A stretch of DNA of 50,167 bases, from the NCBI GenBank assembly GCA_023664865.1, contig JAMPEU010000020.1, forward strand, positions 1 to 50,167, given 5' to 3'. This stretch comes from Butyrivibrio sp. (GTDB lineage Bacteria; Bacillota; Clostridia; Lachnospirales; Lachnospiraceae). Below, piece after piece: positions 27,665 through 36,003 of this stretch (the first letter of the stretch is position 1; every line of letters starts with the position of its first letter). The notes below the pieces were generated by a model. It saw nothing but the letters and a program-made list of their open reading frames with translations, searched no databases and had not been told where the DNA came from. A program made the position numbers and the translations under genes.

Positions 27665-28024
27665 ATGGATTTAGGTGCAATCGGATATAATAGGCAAGAT
27701 TATGCGCAGGCGGCAGGAAGAAGTCAGGCAGGCGCAAAGACAGTGGGGAAGAGCGAAGCGGCTGAACATACGGACTTTAGCCTTAAATATGTACAGGCGC
27801 AGGAGGACAGCGATAGAAACAAGAACAACGAGTCAGACTCAGAAACCGAGTCTGAGATAATAGTCAGGGCGGATGGCTCTAAGGTATTGATGATGACTAC
27901 GCATATCGGCGGAGCGGAGACAATGATGAGCATACAGATATCGGGACCTGCAGAACTTCAGAATAGTCAAATGCCCCCACGGCAAGATGAGTCCATCGCG
28001 GTAGTCGCCCATATGTTCAAGTGA
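27665..28024 (+). CDS. Hypothetical small acidic protein
   Basis: The 119-residue protein has a polar low-complexity middle (SDRNKNNESDSETESE, about 49-64) and then a short beta-rich C-terminal part with RADGSKVLMMTTHIGGAETMMSIQIS. GGAGG precedes ATG 27665. The similar GYNRQDYAQAAGRSQAG and GRAGQAYGNKG-type N-termini of this gene and its neighbour hint at related processing or assembly, but this is weak. Not recognised. Confidence 0.6.
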   Translation: MDLGAIGYNRQDYAQAAGRSQAGAKTVGKSEAAEHTDFSLKYVQAQEDSDRNKNNESDSETESEIIVRADGSKVLMMTTHIGGAETMMSIQISGPAELQNSQMPPRQDESIAVVAHMFK

Positions 28025-28119
28025 TGCAAGCAGCCGTTTGGCTCATTGCTCGTGGGAATAAAGCCAATTTAGGCTTATCGAAAGCGGTTTATCTTAGCGT
28101 CTTCACGGTTATAGTGATT

Positions 28120-28623
28120 TTACCGTGCCAATACTTCAAGAATTTCACCGACATACATGGTGTGCATATCATTATCTGCATACCATTTTTTTATGTCCGG
28201 CGCGATAAATGAATCCTCGGTAATCTTGGTTGCGGACAGCTTTTGGCAGAGCAGAATCAAATTGCCTTCATCGATAAAAGGTATAGAAAGCTTATAATTC
28301 CATGAAAGCCCTGCGCCTTTCATCTTATCTTCGTCGCGCCCCGTGTGCGAACCGCAGTAATTGAGAGCATCTTTATACTGGCTGCCTAAAAAAGAAACGG
28401 AGAAGAAATCGCCTGCATCGATGAATTCCTTCGTATATCTTGAGTCGCGGACAAAAACAAAGACTACGTTTTTACCCCAAAGGACGCCGATGCCGCCCCA
28501 GCTTATCGTCATGGTGTTGGCTTTCTGTTTGGAGCCTGCCGAAACCAAAGCCCATTCCTTCCCTATTTTTTCAAACGGATTAAATTCCAGCTTATCAATT
28601 GGAAATGGTTGAAATAAGTGCAT
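28120..28623 (-). CDS. Flavin reductase-like protein (FMN-binding split barrel)
   Basis: The 167-residue protein matches the flavin reductase/FMN-binding split-barrel family. NTMTISWGGIGVLWGKNVVFVFV and the RDSRYTKEFID stretch are the usual FMN-binding region, and the C-terminal TMYVGEILEVLA is typical. I choose the ATG at 28623, with GGAGGG 7 bp upstream, over an in-frame start at 28656. It is monocistronic. The redox partner is not apparent. Confidence 0.88.
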   Translation of the reverse strand: MHLFQPFPIDKLEFNPFEKIGKEWALVSAGSKQKANTMTISWGGIGVLWGKNVVFVFVRDSRYTKEFIDAGDFFSVSFLGSQYKDALNYCGSHTGRDEDKMKGAGLSWNYKLSIPFIDEGNLILLCQKLSATKITEDSFIAPDIKKWYADNDMHTMYVGEILEVLAR

Positions 28624-28925
28624 ATTAAGCCCTCCTTTTGATATTTTTATATACATATGGATATGTTTATGCTAATCTGTATTATACATGGTCTTAAGAT
28701 AATTGTCATGTGTTTGATGTAATAAAATGAAATTTTTGCTTTATACAAATTTCGCAGAGCAGAGAAGGTAAAAAGCAAAATATGATTTATTTTTAGCAAG
28801 CATATTGTAGAAAATGTGATTAGACTGCAGTAGCATAATTATATACAATATGAACCACACGAGTTATGTAAACTAAAAGAGCATAATTTATACAAATAAA
28901 TCTGAAAGCAAAGGAAGGCTTAACT

Positions 28926-30059
28926 ATGACAGAGAAGAAGAGTTACCGAAATGTGTTTGCGCAAATCGGCATAAGTGAAGAGGATATTAGCAGGAGGCTT
29001 GCAGAAATCAAGCATACTTTCTTTTATGAGGAAGGTGAAAAGCTTTATTATCCCGTGGGAGACGATATGGCGTATATCGTGGATACGGGGAATAACGACG
29101 CCAGAACCGAGGGCATGAGTTACGGCATGATGCTCTGCGTGCAGCTTGATATGAAAGAAGAGTTTGACCGCTTATGGAAATGGTCGAAGACATACATGTA
29201 TATGGACGAGGGAGAAAATGAAGGTTATTTTGCATGGTCCTGCGCTACGGACGGCAGCAGGAACGCATACGGTCCTGCACCTGACGGCGAAGAGTTTTTT
29301 GCGATGGCGCTTTTCTTTGCATCCCACAGATGGGGCGACGGCGAAGGGATTTTTGCATACTCTAAAGAGGCGAAAAAAATTCTGGACGCCTGTCTTCACA
29401 AAGGGCAGAATGGCAGAGCGGGCAGCGCAATGTGGAACCATGAAAATCATCAGATTTTGTTCGTACCCGGCTCAGATTTTACCGATCCGTCCTACCATCT
29501 GCCGCATTTTTATGAACTGTTTGCATTATGGGCTAATGAAGAGGACAGGGCGTTCTGGAAACAGGCGGCAGTATCCAGCCGTGAATACCTTGCTAAGGCA
29601 TGCCATCCCGTTACGGGATTTAGCGCAGAGTATGCCGAGTTCGACGGCACGCCCATGAGCAGGAAGCTGCCGTGGACTAACGACAGGCACGACTGGTTTT
29701 ACAGCGATTCATACAGGACAGTGGCAAACATCGGTCTTGACTATGAATGGTTTGGAGAAGACAAAGGGCAGATAAAAGCGGCGGACAACATTCAGAAATT
29801 TCTGACGGCTGACAGGATAAGCGGTACATACCATGTATATGAAGTGGATGGAAAAGTGGCTGCCGAGTCAGCGCTGCACCCGGTAGCAATTACGGCGACA
29901 ATCGCACAGGCTTCACTCGCAGCGGATAATGAATATACCCGCGAATGGGTGGAGGCTTTCTGGAATCTGCCGCTTAGAACCGGGGAAAGAAGATACTATG
30001 ACAACTGCCTTTACTTTTTTGCCTTTCTTGCCTTAAGCGGCAATTATCGGATTTGGTAA
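28926..30059 (+). CDS. GH8 reducing-end xylose-releasing exo-oligoxylanase
   Basis: The 377-residue protein belongs to the Rex8A group of GH8 (alpha/alpha-six barrel, inverting), which removes one xylose from the reducing end of xylo-oligosaccharides. The acid is E62 in ARTEGMSYGMM. Other typical segments are FAWSCATDG and YGPAPDGEEFFAMALFFASHRWG. The length fits Rex enzymes. There is no signal peptide, as expected for intracellular action on imported oligomers. AAAGGAAGG precedes the ATG. The 269-bp gap upstream presumably holds its promoter. Works with GH67, GH3 and GH43. Confidence 0.93.
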   Translation: MTEKKSYRNVFAQIGISEEDISRRLAEIKHTFFYEEGEKLYYPVGDDMAYIVDTGNNDARTEGMSYGMMLCVQLDMKEEFDRLWKWSKTYMYMDEGENEGYFAWSCATDGSRNAYGPAPDGEEFFAMALFFASHRWGDGEGIFAYSKEAKKILDACLHKGQNGRAGSAMWNHENHQILFVPGSDFTDPSYHLPHFYELFALWANEEDRAFWKQAAVSSREYLAKACHPVTGFSAEYAEFDGTPMSRKLPWTNDRHDWFYSDSYRTVANIGLDYEWFGEDKGQIKAADNIQKFLTADRISGTYHVYEVDGKVAAESALHPVAITATIAQASLAADNEYTREWVEAFWNLPLRTGERRYYDNCLYFFAFLALSGNYRIW

Positions 30060-30153
30060 GGCGAAAAGAGTAGACAATCATTAAACAGCAATAATATCAA
30101 GATAATGTTGGGACGATATTAAAACAATATATAGAAAACGGAGGATTTAGATT

Positions 30154-31284
30154 ATGGTTAAACTGACGCCGCCGATGGGGTGGAATTCATGGAACACATT
30201 CGGAGATAAAATCGATGAAAAGCTGATATTTGAAACGGCTGACGCAATGGTCGCAAACAGCTTGCTGCAGAAAGGATACGAATATCTGGTAATTGACGAC
30301 TGCTGGTCGCTTAAGGAAAGGGACGATAAGGAACATCTTGTGCCTGATCCTGAAAAATTCCCGCACGGAATGAAAGCGGTAGCGGACTATGTACATTCAA
30401 AGGGGCTTAAATTCGGAATGTATTCGTGCGCCGGAAATCTGACGTGCGCGGGATATCCGGGCAGCTTTGAACATGAATTTATTGATGCTGCGACGTTTTC
30501 TGAATGGGGAGTGGACTTTCTAAAATACGATTACTGCTACCACAGCCCTATTATTCATGGAAAATACCTCTATCACCGAATGGGGCTTGCATTGCAGAAC
30601 TGTGGCAGGGACATACTTTTCAGTGCATGCTCATGGGGAGCTGATGAAACGCATGAGTGGATTAAGACAACGGGGGCGAACGCATGGCGTTCCACTGGCG
30701 ATATCTTTGATACATGGGAGTCCATAAAAGACCTGACAAAGCAGCAGGAGAAACTGCATCCGTATAACGGCGCGGGCTGCTTTAATGACATGGATATGCT
30801 GGTAGTGGGAATGTACGGTAAAGGCAACGTGGGCCTTAAAGGCTGCAATGACACACAGTATAAGACGCATTTTTCCATATGGGCGTTCATGGGTTCTCCG
30901 CTGATGATAGGCTGCGACGTGCGGAACATGAATAAAGAAACGCTTGAGATACTCGGAAACGAAGAAATCATACGGATAAATCAGGACAGGGCGTGCCGCC
31001 AGCCAGTGAAACTGAAAGGCTCTTGCTCCATAGAAGATGTCATTATATATTCAAAACAGCTTGAAAACGGCGATATTGCAATCGGAATGTTTAACTTGAG
31101 TGATGAAAAGGCGCAGGCAAGGTTTAATCTGGATGAGATAGGGCTGCCGTTCAGCACAGGCAAGACATTAGAACTGACGGAATTATGGAGCGGCGAAGTA
31201 AGCGGCGTGAAAAATGCGACGTTTATCTGCGAACTGCAGCCATACGACTGCGCAGTATTTCGCGGCAGGGTGGTCGATTTATAA
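30154..31284 (+). CDS. GH27 alpha-galactosidase
   Basis: The 376-residue protein is a GH27 retaining enzyme. It begins TPPMGWNSWNTFG and has the nucleophile D126 in FLKYDYC and acid/base D214 in NDMDMLVVG, then a C-terminal beta domain. It probably removes alpha-galactose side chains from galactomannan oligosaccharides; beta-L-arabinopyranosidase is an alternative in this family. There is no signal peptide. GGAGG precedes the ATG. Its TAA overlaps the ATG of the zinc-ribbon gene by one base. The GH8 gene ends 94 bp upstream. Confidence 0.93.
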   Translation: MVKLTPPMGWNSWNTFGDKIDEKLIFETADAMVANSLLQKGYEYLVIDDCWSLKERDDKEHLVPDPEKFPHGMKAVADYVHSKGLKFGMYSCAGNLTCAGYPGSFEHEFIDAATFSEWGVDFLKYDYCYHSPIIHGKYLYHRMGLALQNCGRDILFSACSWGADETHEWIKTTGANAWRSTGDIFDTWESIKDLTKQQEKLHPYNGAGCFNDMDMLVVGMYGKGNVGLKGCNDTQYKTHFSIWAFMGSPLMIGCDVRNMNKETLEILGNEEIIRINQDRACRQPVKLKGSCSIEDVIIYSKQLENGDIAIGMFNLSDEKAQARFNLDEIGLPFSTGKTLELTELWSGEVSGVKNATFICELQPYDCAVFRGRVVDL

Positions 31285-31475
31285 TGGAAAAATGTATGCA
31301 GTGCGGCCAAACGCTTACTTATAATGAAATCGGTGCCCACAAGAAGTTCATTAACCGCGGCAGCACAGAATTTCTTTGTAAAAACTGCTTGGCGGATAAA
31401 CTCGATATAACTGTTGCTGATATTGACAGGAAAATAGAGGAGTTTAAGCTTCAAGGGTGTACGTTGTTTGTGTAG
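31284..31475 (+). CDS. Small zinc-ribbon protein
   Basis: The 63-residue protein has two CxxC knuckles (MEKCMQCG at the start and FLCKNCLADK at about 32-41) and a short helical tail. Its ATG overlaps the GH27 stop (TAATG), so translation is probably coupled. A terminator follows at 31503. Such proteins may bind nucleic acid or protein; function is unknown. Confidence 0.75.
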   Translation: MEKCMQCGQTLTYNEIGAHKKFINRGSTEFLCKNCLADKLDITVADIDRKIEEFKLQGCTLFV

Positions 31476-31502
31476 TGGTATTAAAGAAGGAATATAAATT
31501 TA

Positions 31503-31552
31503 ATCCCCTGTAAATGCTAATAGACTTGGCATCAGCAGGGGATTTACTTTTT
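31503..31552 (+). terminator. Intrinsic terminator
   Basis: ATCCCCTG (31503-31510) pairs with CAGGGGAT (31536-31543), followed by TTACTTTTT. It closes the GH27-zinc-ribbon transcript. Confidence 0.8.
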
Positions 31553-31624
31553 ATACACTATGTTTGGCCTTATAATATGTAAAACCCCCATTATATTATT
31601 ATTAACTTTTTTTGAGTATTAACA

Positions 31625-31654
31625 TTGACATATATATTAAACAAGATGTATAAT
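31625..31654 (+). promoter_or_regulatory. Promoter of the BlaI-M56 unit
   Basis: TTGACA (31625-31630) and TGTATAAT (-10 at 31649-31654) are 18 bp apart with a TG extension. A BlaI-type operator is expected here, but no clear TACA/TGTA dyad is seen. Confidence 0.8.
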
Positions 31655-31687
31655 GATAACAAATATTTAATGAAGGGAAAAGAGGAA

Positions 31688-32065
31688 ATGAAAAAGCTAT
31701 CGGACTCAGAATTTGAAATTATGAAAGTCTTATGGAGTAGAGATGTACCTATGACATCTAATGAGATATTGGACAGGCTAAGGGATAGATTTGATTGGAA
31801 ACTGGCGGGACTAATGACTTTTCTGGCGCGAATGGTTGATAAAGGATATGTATATTGTGACAGGAGTACGCGCACCAATTATTATTCCGCAATTATTTCG
31901 CAGGATCAATATCGAATGCAGGAAAGTGAGTCATTTTTGGAAAAATTATACGATAACTCTGCAACAAAGATGATAGCCCAGCTTTATAAAGGAAAGAAAA
32001 TGTCGCAAAATGAACTTGCTGAATTAAGAAACTATCTCGATTCATTAGAAGGAGAGAAAAAGTAA
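31688..32065 (+). CDS. BlaI/MecI-family repressor
   Basis: The 125-residue winged-helix protein (LSDSEFEIMKVLWSRDVPMTSNEILD) belongs to the BlaI/MecI/CopY penicillinase-repressor family, with a C-terminal dimerisation part. ATG 31688 follows GAAGGG by about 10 bp. Its TAA overlaps the ATG of the M56 protease by one base, the usual repressor-protease pairing. It probably represses its own operon and is inactivated through the protease. Confidence 0.92.
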   Translation: MKKLSDSEFEIMKVLWSRDVPMTSNEILDRLRDRFDWKLAGLMTFLARMVDKGYVYCDRSTRTNYYSAIISQDQYRMQESESFLEKLYDNSATKMIAQLYKGKKMSQNELAELRNYLDSLEGEKK

Positions 32066-33738
32066 TGGGGGAGTTTATTTTCGCAGTCTTAAATACATCT
32101 CTGGTAGTGGGAACGAGTATTGTAGTCTTACATATTTTCTTTCTTTTATTTGGCAGCAGTTATAGCGCAAAGTGTAGAAAGGCAATTTGGATTTTGACAG
32201 CAATTTGCTTATTGCTGCCATTCCGACTGTTTGTAACTCCGAGGGCATATACGGCAGAAATTCCCAATGTGGTATTAAAAGAAATTGATTATGTAAAAAC
32301 TTCCCATGAGCAAGGCGGTGTAGGGCAAACAGCTCCGACAGATTTTTCAAGGCAGAATCCATCTAAGGCTGTATCAAGACTGGAAATCACTTTAGCAGAG
32401 ATGGCTTTTATTTTATGGATATGTATAGGCATTCTTATGGCAGGCTACTATACGGCTGGTTATTGGAGAATGAAAAGGAAAATAAAACGGTGGGGTAATA
32501 AATGCGGTAACGAAAGTATCCGAAAAGTTCTCGTAGAGGTATCTAATCAATATGGACTGAAAAAAATTCCCGGATTGTATATTCTGCATAATTCGTCAGC
32601 AGGACCATTTACAACAGGAGTGTTAAAGAATGTTGTGGTGCTGCCGGATGAAGTCAAAAGCGAAAGAGATTTAGGTTTTATTATGAAGCATGAAATACTT
32701 CATTGTAAAAATAAGGATATTTGGTGGAAACTACTGTTTCTTGTTGTGAATATCATTCATTGGTTTAATCCGCTTGTGTGGATGTTGAGGAGAACTGCAG
32801 AGCAGGATATGGAGATTGCCTGCGACGAGGAGCTTACCTTCAACAAAACGAAAGAATACCGAGAAGAATATTGCGACGTAATTATGTCATGGGTTACAAA
32901 AAATCAATACAAAGGGAGTACGCTCGCTACCGGATATGTGCAGGGGGTAAATTTTTTAAAACGAAGATTTTCTAGTATTTTTGATAGCAGAAGAAAGAAG
33001 AAAGGTATTTTGCTGATTGGAGCAACCTGCATTTTTATAATGTTTGTTGGAAGTATGATACAAGTTAAGAGCGGCGCAAAAATATATGCAAGACGAAGGA
33101 TTCCTATACTGAATGGTATAGAAGTAAGGACAGATGTAGACGGAGATAGAGAAGTAGACAAGGTGTTTGTATCGGATAATAATCCGGACGGCTGGGATTT
33201 GGTAGAAACGAGTGTAAGTGTACGCTTGAGCAGCGGTGAGGAGATGTGGATAAATTATCCTGAGCGTTGGGATTCATATCTCGTGACAGGTGATTTGAGC
33301 GGGAACGGAGCCGCCGATATTGTCTTGGTAAAAATTGCATGGATGAGCAATCACGGCGTAGGAGATGTCACAGTGTTACATGTGCAGACAGATAAGGCGG
33401 AAAAGCCTGAATTGGTGGAATATCCCAGAAATTTTATACAGAATCCGGAACTTGAGCCGGAATGGATAGGCGGCTGGGAGAACTATCCTTATGCGGAGGA
33501 TATCGGTATTTTTGCCGAGCAGCCGTTTACTTTAGATGAGGATTGCTTTGGGGCAGCCATTATCGAGAAGGATAAAAAGACGATGTTGCGTGTGATTAAA
33601 TTGGTGGACGCACAGACAGACAGCGGTATGTGCATAGACTGTTCGTATACGCTGGAAGGCTGGTATATCGAGGATATACAGATGGTTTATGATTACTACG
33701 GCGGAGGTTGGGATGAAAAGCTTTTGGGCATATGGTAA
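32065..33738 (+). CDS. M56-family (BlaR1-like) sensor metalloprotease
   Basis: The 557-residue protein has several N-terminal membrane helices, the zinc motif H209-E-I-L-H213 and a further helix at about 313-335. Its extracellular C-terminal domain is not a penicillin-binding fold. That domain contains DVDGDREVDKVFV and TGDLSGNGAADIVLVKI, similar to FG-GAP/VCBS calcium-loop repeats. The signal sensed is therefore probably not a beta-lactam. The gene is coupled to the BlaI gene (TAATG) and followed by a lipoprotein gene. No beta-lactamase is nearby. Confidence 0.9.
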   Translation: MGEFIFAVLNTSLVVGTSIVVLHIFFLLFGSSYSAKCRKAIWILTAICLLLPFRLFVTPRAYTAEIPNVVLKEIDYVKTSHEQGGVGQTAPTDFSRQNPSKAVSRLEITLAEMAFILWICIGILMAGYYTAGYWRMKRKIKRWGNKCGNESIRKVLVEVSNQYGLKKIPGLYILHNSSAGPFTTGVLKNVVVLPDEVKSERDLGFIMKHEILHCKNKDIWWKLLFLVVNIIHWFNPLVWMLRRTAEQDMEIACDEELTFNKTKEYREEYCDVIMSWVTKNQYKGSTLATGYVQGVNFLKRRFSSIFDSRRKKKGILLIGATCIFIMFVGSMIQVKSGAKIYARRRIPILNGIEVRTDVDGDREVDKVFVSDNNPDGWDLVETSVSVRLSSGEEMWINYPERWDSYLVTGDLSGNGAADIVLVKIAWMSNHGVGDVTVLHVQTDKAEKPELVEYPRNFIQNPELEPEWIGGWENYPYAEDIGIFAEQPFTLDEDCFGAAIIEKDKKTMLRVIKLVDAQTDSGMCIDCSYTLEGWYIEDIQMVYDYYGGGWDEKLLGIW

Positions 33739-33836
33739 TCATGAGTCAGGTGATAAAAACAAGAAATGCATAAGAAAAGATTGAAAAAGTGATTACAATT
33801 ATGAAAACAGCAAAAAAGTAAGGTGGAGATGAATTC

Positions 33837-34388
33837 ATGAAAAAAGTATGGAGTTGTTTATTAGTTACATTGCTGTCTGCTATTATAGCAGGCTGTGCCA
33901 AAGATACAGAAGTCATTCCAGCAGAGGACTTCTGGAAAATAGAAACTAATGAGGACAACATTATAAAATTTGCCACAGGGCTTGAAATGATAGTACCCGA
34001 TGAATATAGAGAAAATATAGTTTTTGAGACAGAAAGCAATAATAGTAGTTTTAACAGGCTGTTAGTTTGTGAGAAGGGAAATGCAGACGCAGGGCTGGGC
34101 GGAATTTTATTTTGCTTAGAGCTTATTGAATATACGGAAAATCCGCTGGTTATTATGGATTGGGATAAAGTATTTGGCTTGTATGAACATGGAGATAAAG
34201 AATTTGTATTGCTTTTAACTTTACCGGGCGACAGACAATATTCGGAAGATAATCAGGCGCTGATAAATGCCTATATGGAATTAAGTTCTATAGTAGAGAA
34301 TGTCACTATTAATACAGATAAAATGCTTAATTTTACTAAGAAAGATATCAGCAAATTAGAGTGGATTGTATATGAAAGTGATTTATAA
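33837..34388 (+). CDS. Hypothetical lipoprotein
   Basis: The 183-residue protein has a signal peptide with lipobox IAGC (Cys20) and an unrecognised extracytoplasmic domain. AAGGTGGAG precedes the ATG. It lies 98 bp after the M56 gene and before a strong terminator, so it is likely the third gene of the BlaI-regulated unit and perhaps a ligand, target or accessory sensor. Confidence 0.75.
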   Translation: MKKVWSCLLVTLLSAIIAGCAKDTEVIPAEDFWKIETNEDNIIKFATGLEMIVPDEYRENIVFETESNNSSFNRLLVCEKGNADAGLGGILFCLELIEYTENPLVIMDWDKVFGLYEHGDKEFVLLLTLPGDRQYSEDNQALINAYMELSSIVENVTINTDKMLNFTKKDISKLEWIVYESDL

Positions 34389-34437
34389 TTAAGTAAATCG
34401 TAAACCACTAAATTTTATTTTTGTCTGCAACACAATC

Positions 34438-34482
34438 CGAAAACCCCGAAACTGCGCCTTTGCAGCCTCGGGGTTTTCTTTT
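34438..34482 (+). terminator. Intrinsic terminator
   Basis: GAAAACCCCGA (34439-34449) pairs with TCGGGGTTTTC (34468-34478), followed by TTTT. Confidence 0.9.
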
Positions 34483-34594
34483 AGGGGAGGATAAGTATTT
34501 CATTATCTTTTGACTACTATCATTATTACCTTATTTGCAAGGTTTATTCAGTGTGACAAATTTTTCCGAAATTTTTTAAAAAGATAAATATAAT

Positions 34595-34623
34595 TTTACT
34601 TTTTCCCTAAAATGTTATATACT
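34595..34623 (+). promoter_or_regulatory. Promoter of the SEC-C-thrS operon
   Basis: TTTACT (34595-34600) and TATACT (34618-34623) are spaced by 17 bp, about 33 bp before the SEC-C ATG. Confidence 0.7.
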
Positions 34624-34655
34624 AACGGAGTATAAAGAAGGAGGCATGGTTACAA

Positions 34656-35162
34656 ATGACATTATTGGATAAATGGCGCGAAAAAGCCTATTCTGAAACA
34701 ACCGACAAGGCGGCTTTACAGAAAATATGGGCGGATTACTTCGCTAAAGAAAAAGAAATTTATATGCAGCTTTTGAAAAATCCCGACGAAGTGGTAGAGG
34801 GAACGGTAAAGGAGCTGGCTGAAAAGTACGATGTTGATATTATGACAATGACAGGATTTTTGGACGGCATCAACGACAGCTTGAAGACTCCTAATCCGAT
34901 TGAGGAAATGGAAGAAGATACCAAGGTGAATCTCGGATTTGAAAAAGCGCTGCTTTATAAGAACATGGTAGCGGCGGATGCGGACTGGCTCTACAATCTG
35001 GAAGAGTGGAACGATATCTTTGATGAAGATACCAGAAAGACTCTTTACAGGGAGCAGAAGGATTCCACCACAATCCGTAAAGAAGCCAAGGTATATCCTA
35101 ACGATCCTTGTCCATGCGGAAGCGGGAAAAAATATAAGAAATGTTGTGGCAGAAATGCGTGA
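34656..35162 (+). CDS. SEC-C zinc-motif protein
   Basis: The 168-residue protein has a mostly helical N-terminal domain and a C-terminal SEC-C metal-binding motif ([17 protein letters not shown]), as in the SecA C-terminus. AAGGAGG precedes ATG 34656. It is the first gene of an apparent operon with the C_GCAxxG_C_C gene, the small membrane protein and thrS. Its stop overlaps the next start by eight bases. Role unknown; perhaps translation or export related. Confidence 0.85.
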   Translation: MTLLDKWREKAYSETTDKAALQKIWADYFAKEKEIYMQLLKNPDEVVEGTVKELAEKYDVDIMTMTGFLDGINDSLKTPNPIEEMEEDTKVNLGFEKALLYKNMVAADADWLYNLEEWNDIFDEDTRKTLYREQKDSTTIRKEAKVYPNDPCPCGSGKKYKKCCGRNA

Positions 35163-35631
35163 CAATGAGAATGAAGTAAATGGCACGCGCGTGCAGGACG
35201 CGGTGGCTTTATTTGAGAGCGGCTACAACTGCGCACAATCGGTATTTGCAGCCTATGCCGATTTATTTGGCATGGATATGAAGACTGCGCTGAAAATGTC
35301 AAGCGCGATGGGCGCAGGAGTCGGGCGTATGCGGGAAGTCTGCGGTGTAGTGTCTTCGATGGCGATGCTTGCCGGATTGAAAGAAGGTAATGACGATCCT
35401 GAAAATGAAGAGGCAAAAGCGCATATTTACGGGCTTGTGCGCCGTATGAGCGCTGAGTTCCGCTCCAAACATGGAACAATCATATGCAGGGAGCTGCTTG
35501 GCATAGAAGGCATGGAAGAGAGCGCGAAGCCTTCCATAAGGACGCCGGAGTTCTATGCGTCCAGACCGTGTAGGAAACTTATCGCCCATGCTGCACAGAT
35601 TATAGAGGATACCCTTTTGACAGAGGACTAG
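35155..35631 (+). CDS. C_GCAxxG_C_C-family redox protein
   Basis: The 158-residue protein shows the family signature: YNCAQSVF, then [17 protein letters not shown], with further cysteines at the C-terminal side (TIICRELLG and SRPCRKLI). These proteins are proposed to bind a redox cofactor or metal. Start ATG 35155 overlaps the SEC-C stop. An in-frame GTG at 35146 is an alternative, and neither has a strong ribosome binding site, which suggests translational coupling. Confidence 0.88.
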   Translation: MRDNENEVNGTRVQDAVALFESGYNCAQSVFAAYADLFGMDMKTALKMSSAMGAGVGRMREVCGVVSSMAMLAGLKEGNDDPENEEAKAHIYGLVRRMSAEFRSKHGTIICRELLGIEGMEESAKPSIRTPEFYASRPCRKLIAHAAQIIEDTLLTED

Positions 35632-35652
35632 TATAAAAAGGAGATGCGGTAT

Positions 35653-36003
35653 ATGGTAACGACAATAGCATTTGTGAAAAAAACGGCGGCGGAATTAAAG
35701 AAAGCCTCCGTAAAACTTTTTCAGGGTGAAATTACGGTAAGCAAGAGGGAATGTTGGCTGGTAGGCATCATACTGCTGCTTACGGGAATCGCAGTCGGTC
35801 TGATAAATGCGCCGCTGACGCATGGTATAAATATAAGTATGTTCAGTAATAACGGAAATAACAGCGGCAATGGTAATGGCAACGGTACTGATAATGCGGA
35901 CGACAATCCCATTCATACAGATAAGGATGAGTTATGTAAACCAAATTCAAAAAGAGGGAAAAATAAATGCCAACATGGCAGGAAGGAGTATGATAATCAA
36001 TGA
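35653..36003 (+). CDS. Small membrane protein with Asn/Gly-rich tail
   Basis: The 116-residue protein has one hydrophobic helix (about 35-58), a Gly/Asn-rich stretch (NGNNSGNGNGNGTDN) and a charged tail. I choose ATG 35653, 9 bp after AAGGAG; the ATG at 35644 touches the ribosome binding site. Its stop overlaps the thrS start (ATGA). Not recognised; it may only serve operon coupling or be a membrane accessory. Confidence 0.65.
   Translation: MVTTIAFVKKTAAELKKASVKLFQGEITVSKRECWLVGIILLLTGIAVGLINAPLTHGINISMFSNNGNNSGNGNGNGTDNADDNPIHTDKDELCKPNSKRGKNKCQHGRKEYDNQ

Noticed and set aside
31688-33738. Beta-lactam resistance regulators
   Set aside because: The sensor domain is not penicillin-binding and no beta-lactamase or PBP2a gene is nearby.
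34389-34655. T-box riboswitch upstream of the thrS operon
   Set aside because: No AGGGTGGNACCGCG-type box or specifier structure found; only a terminator and a promoter.
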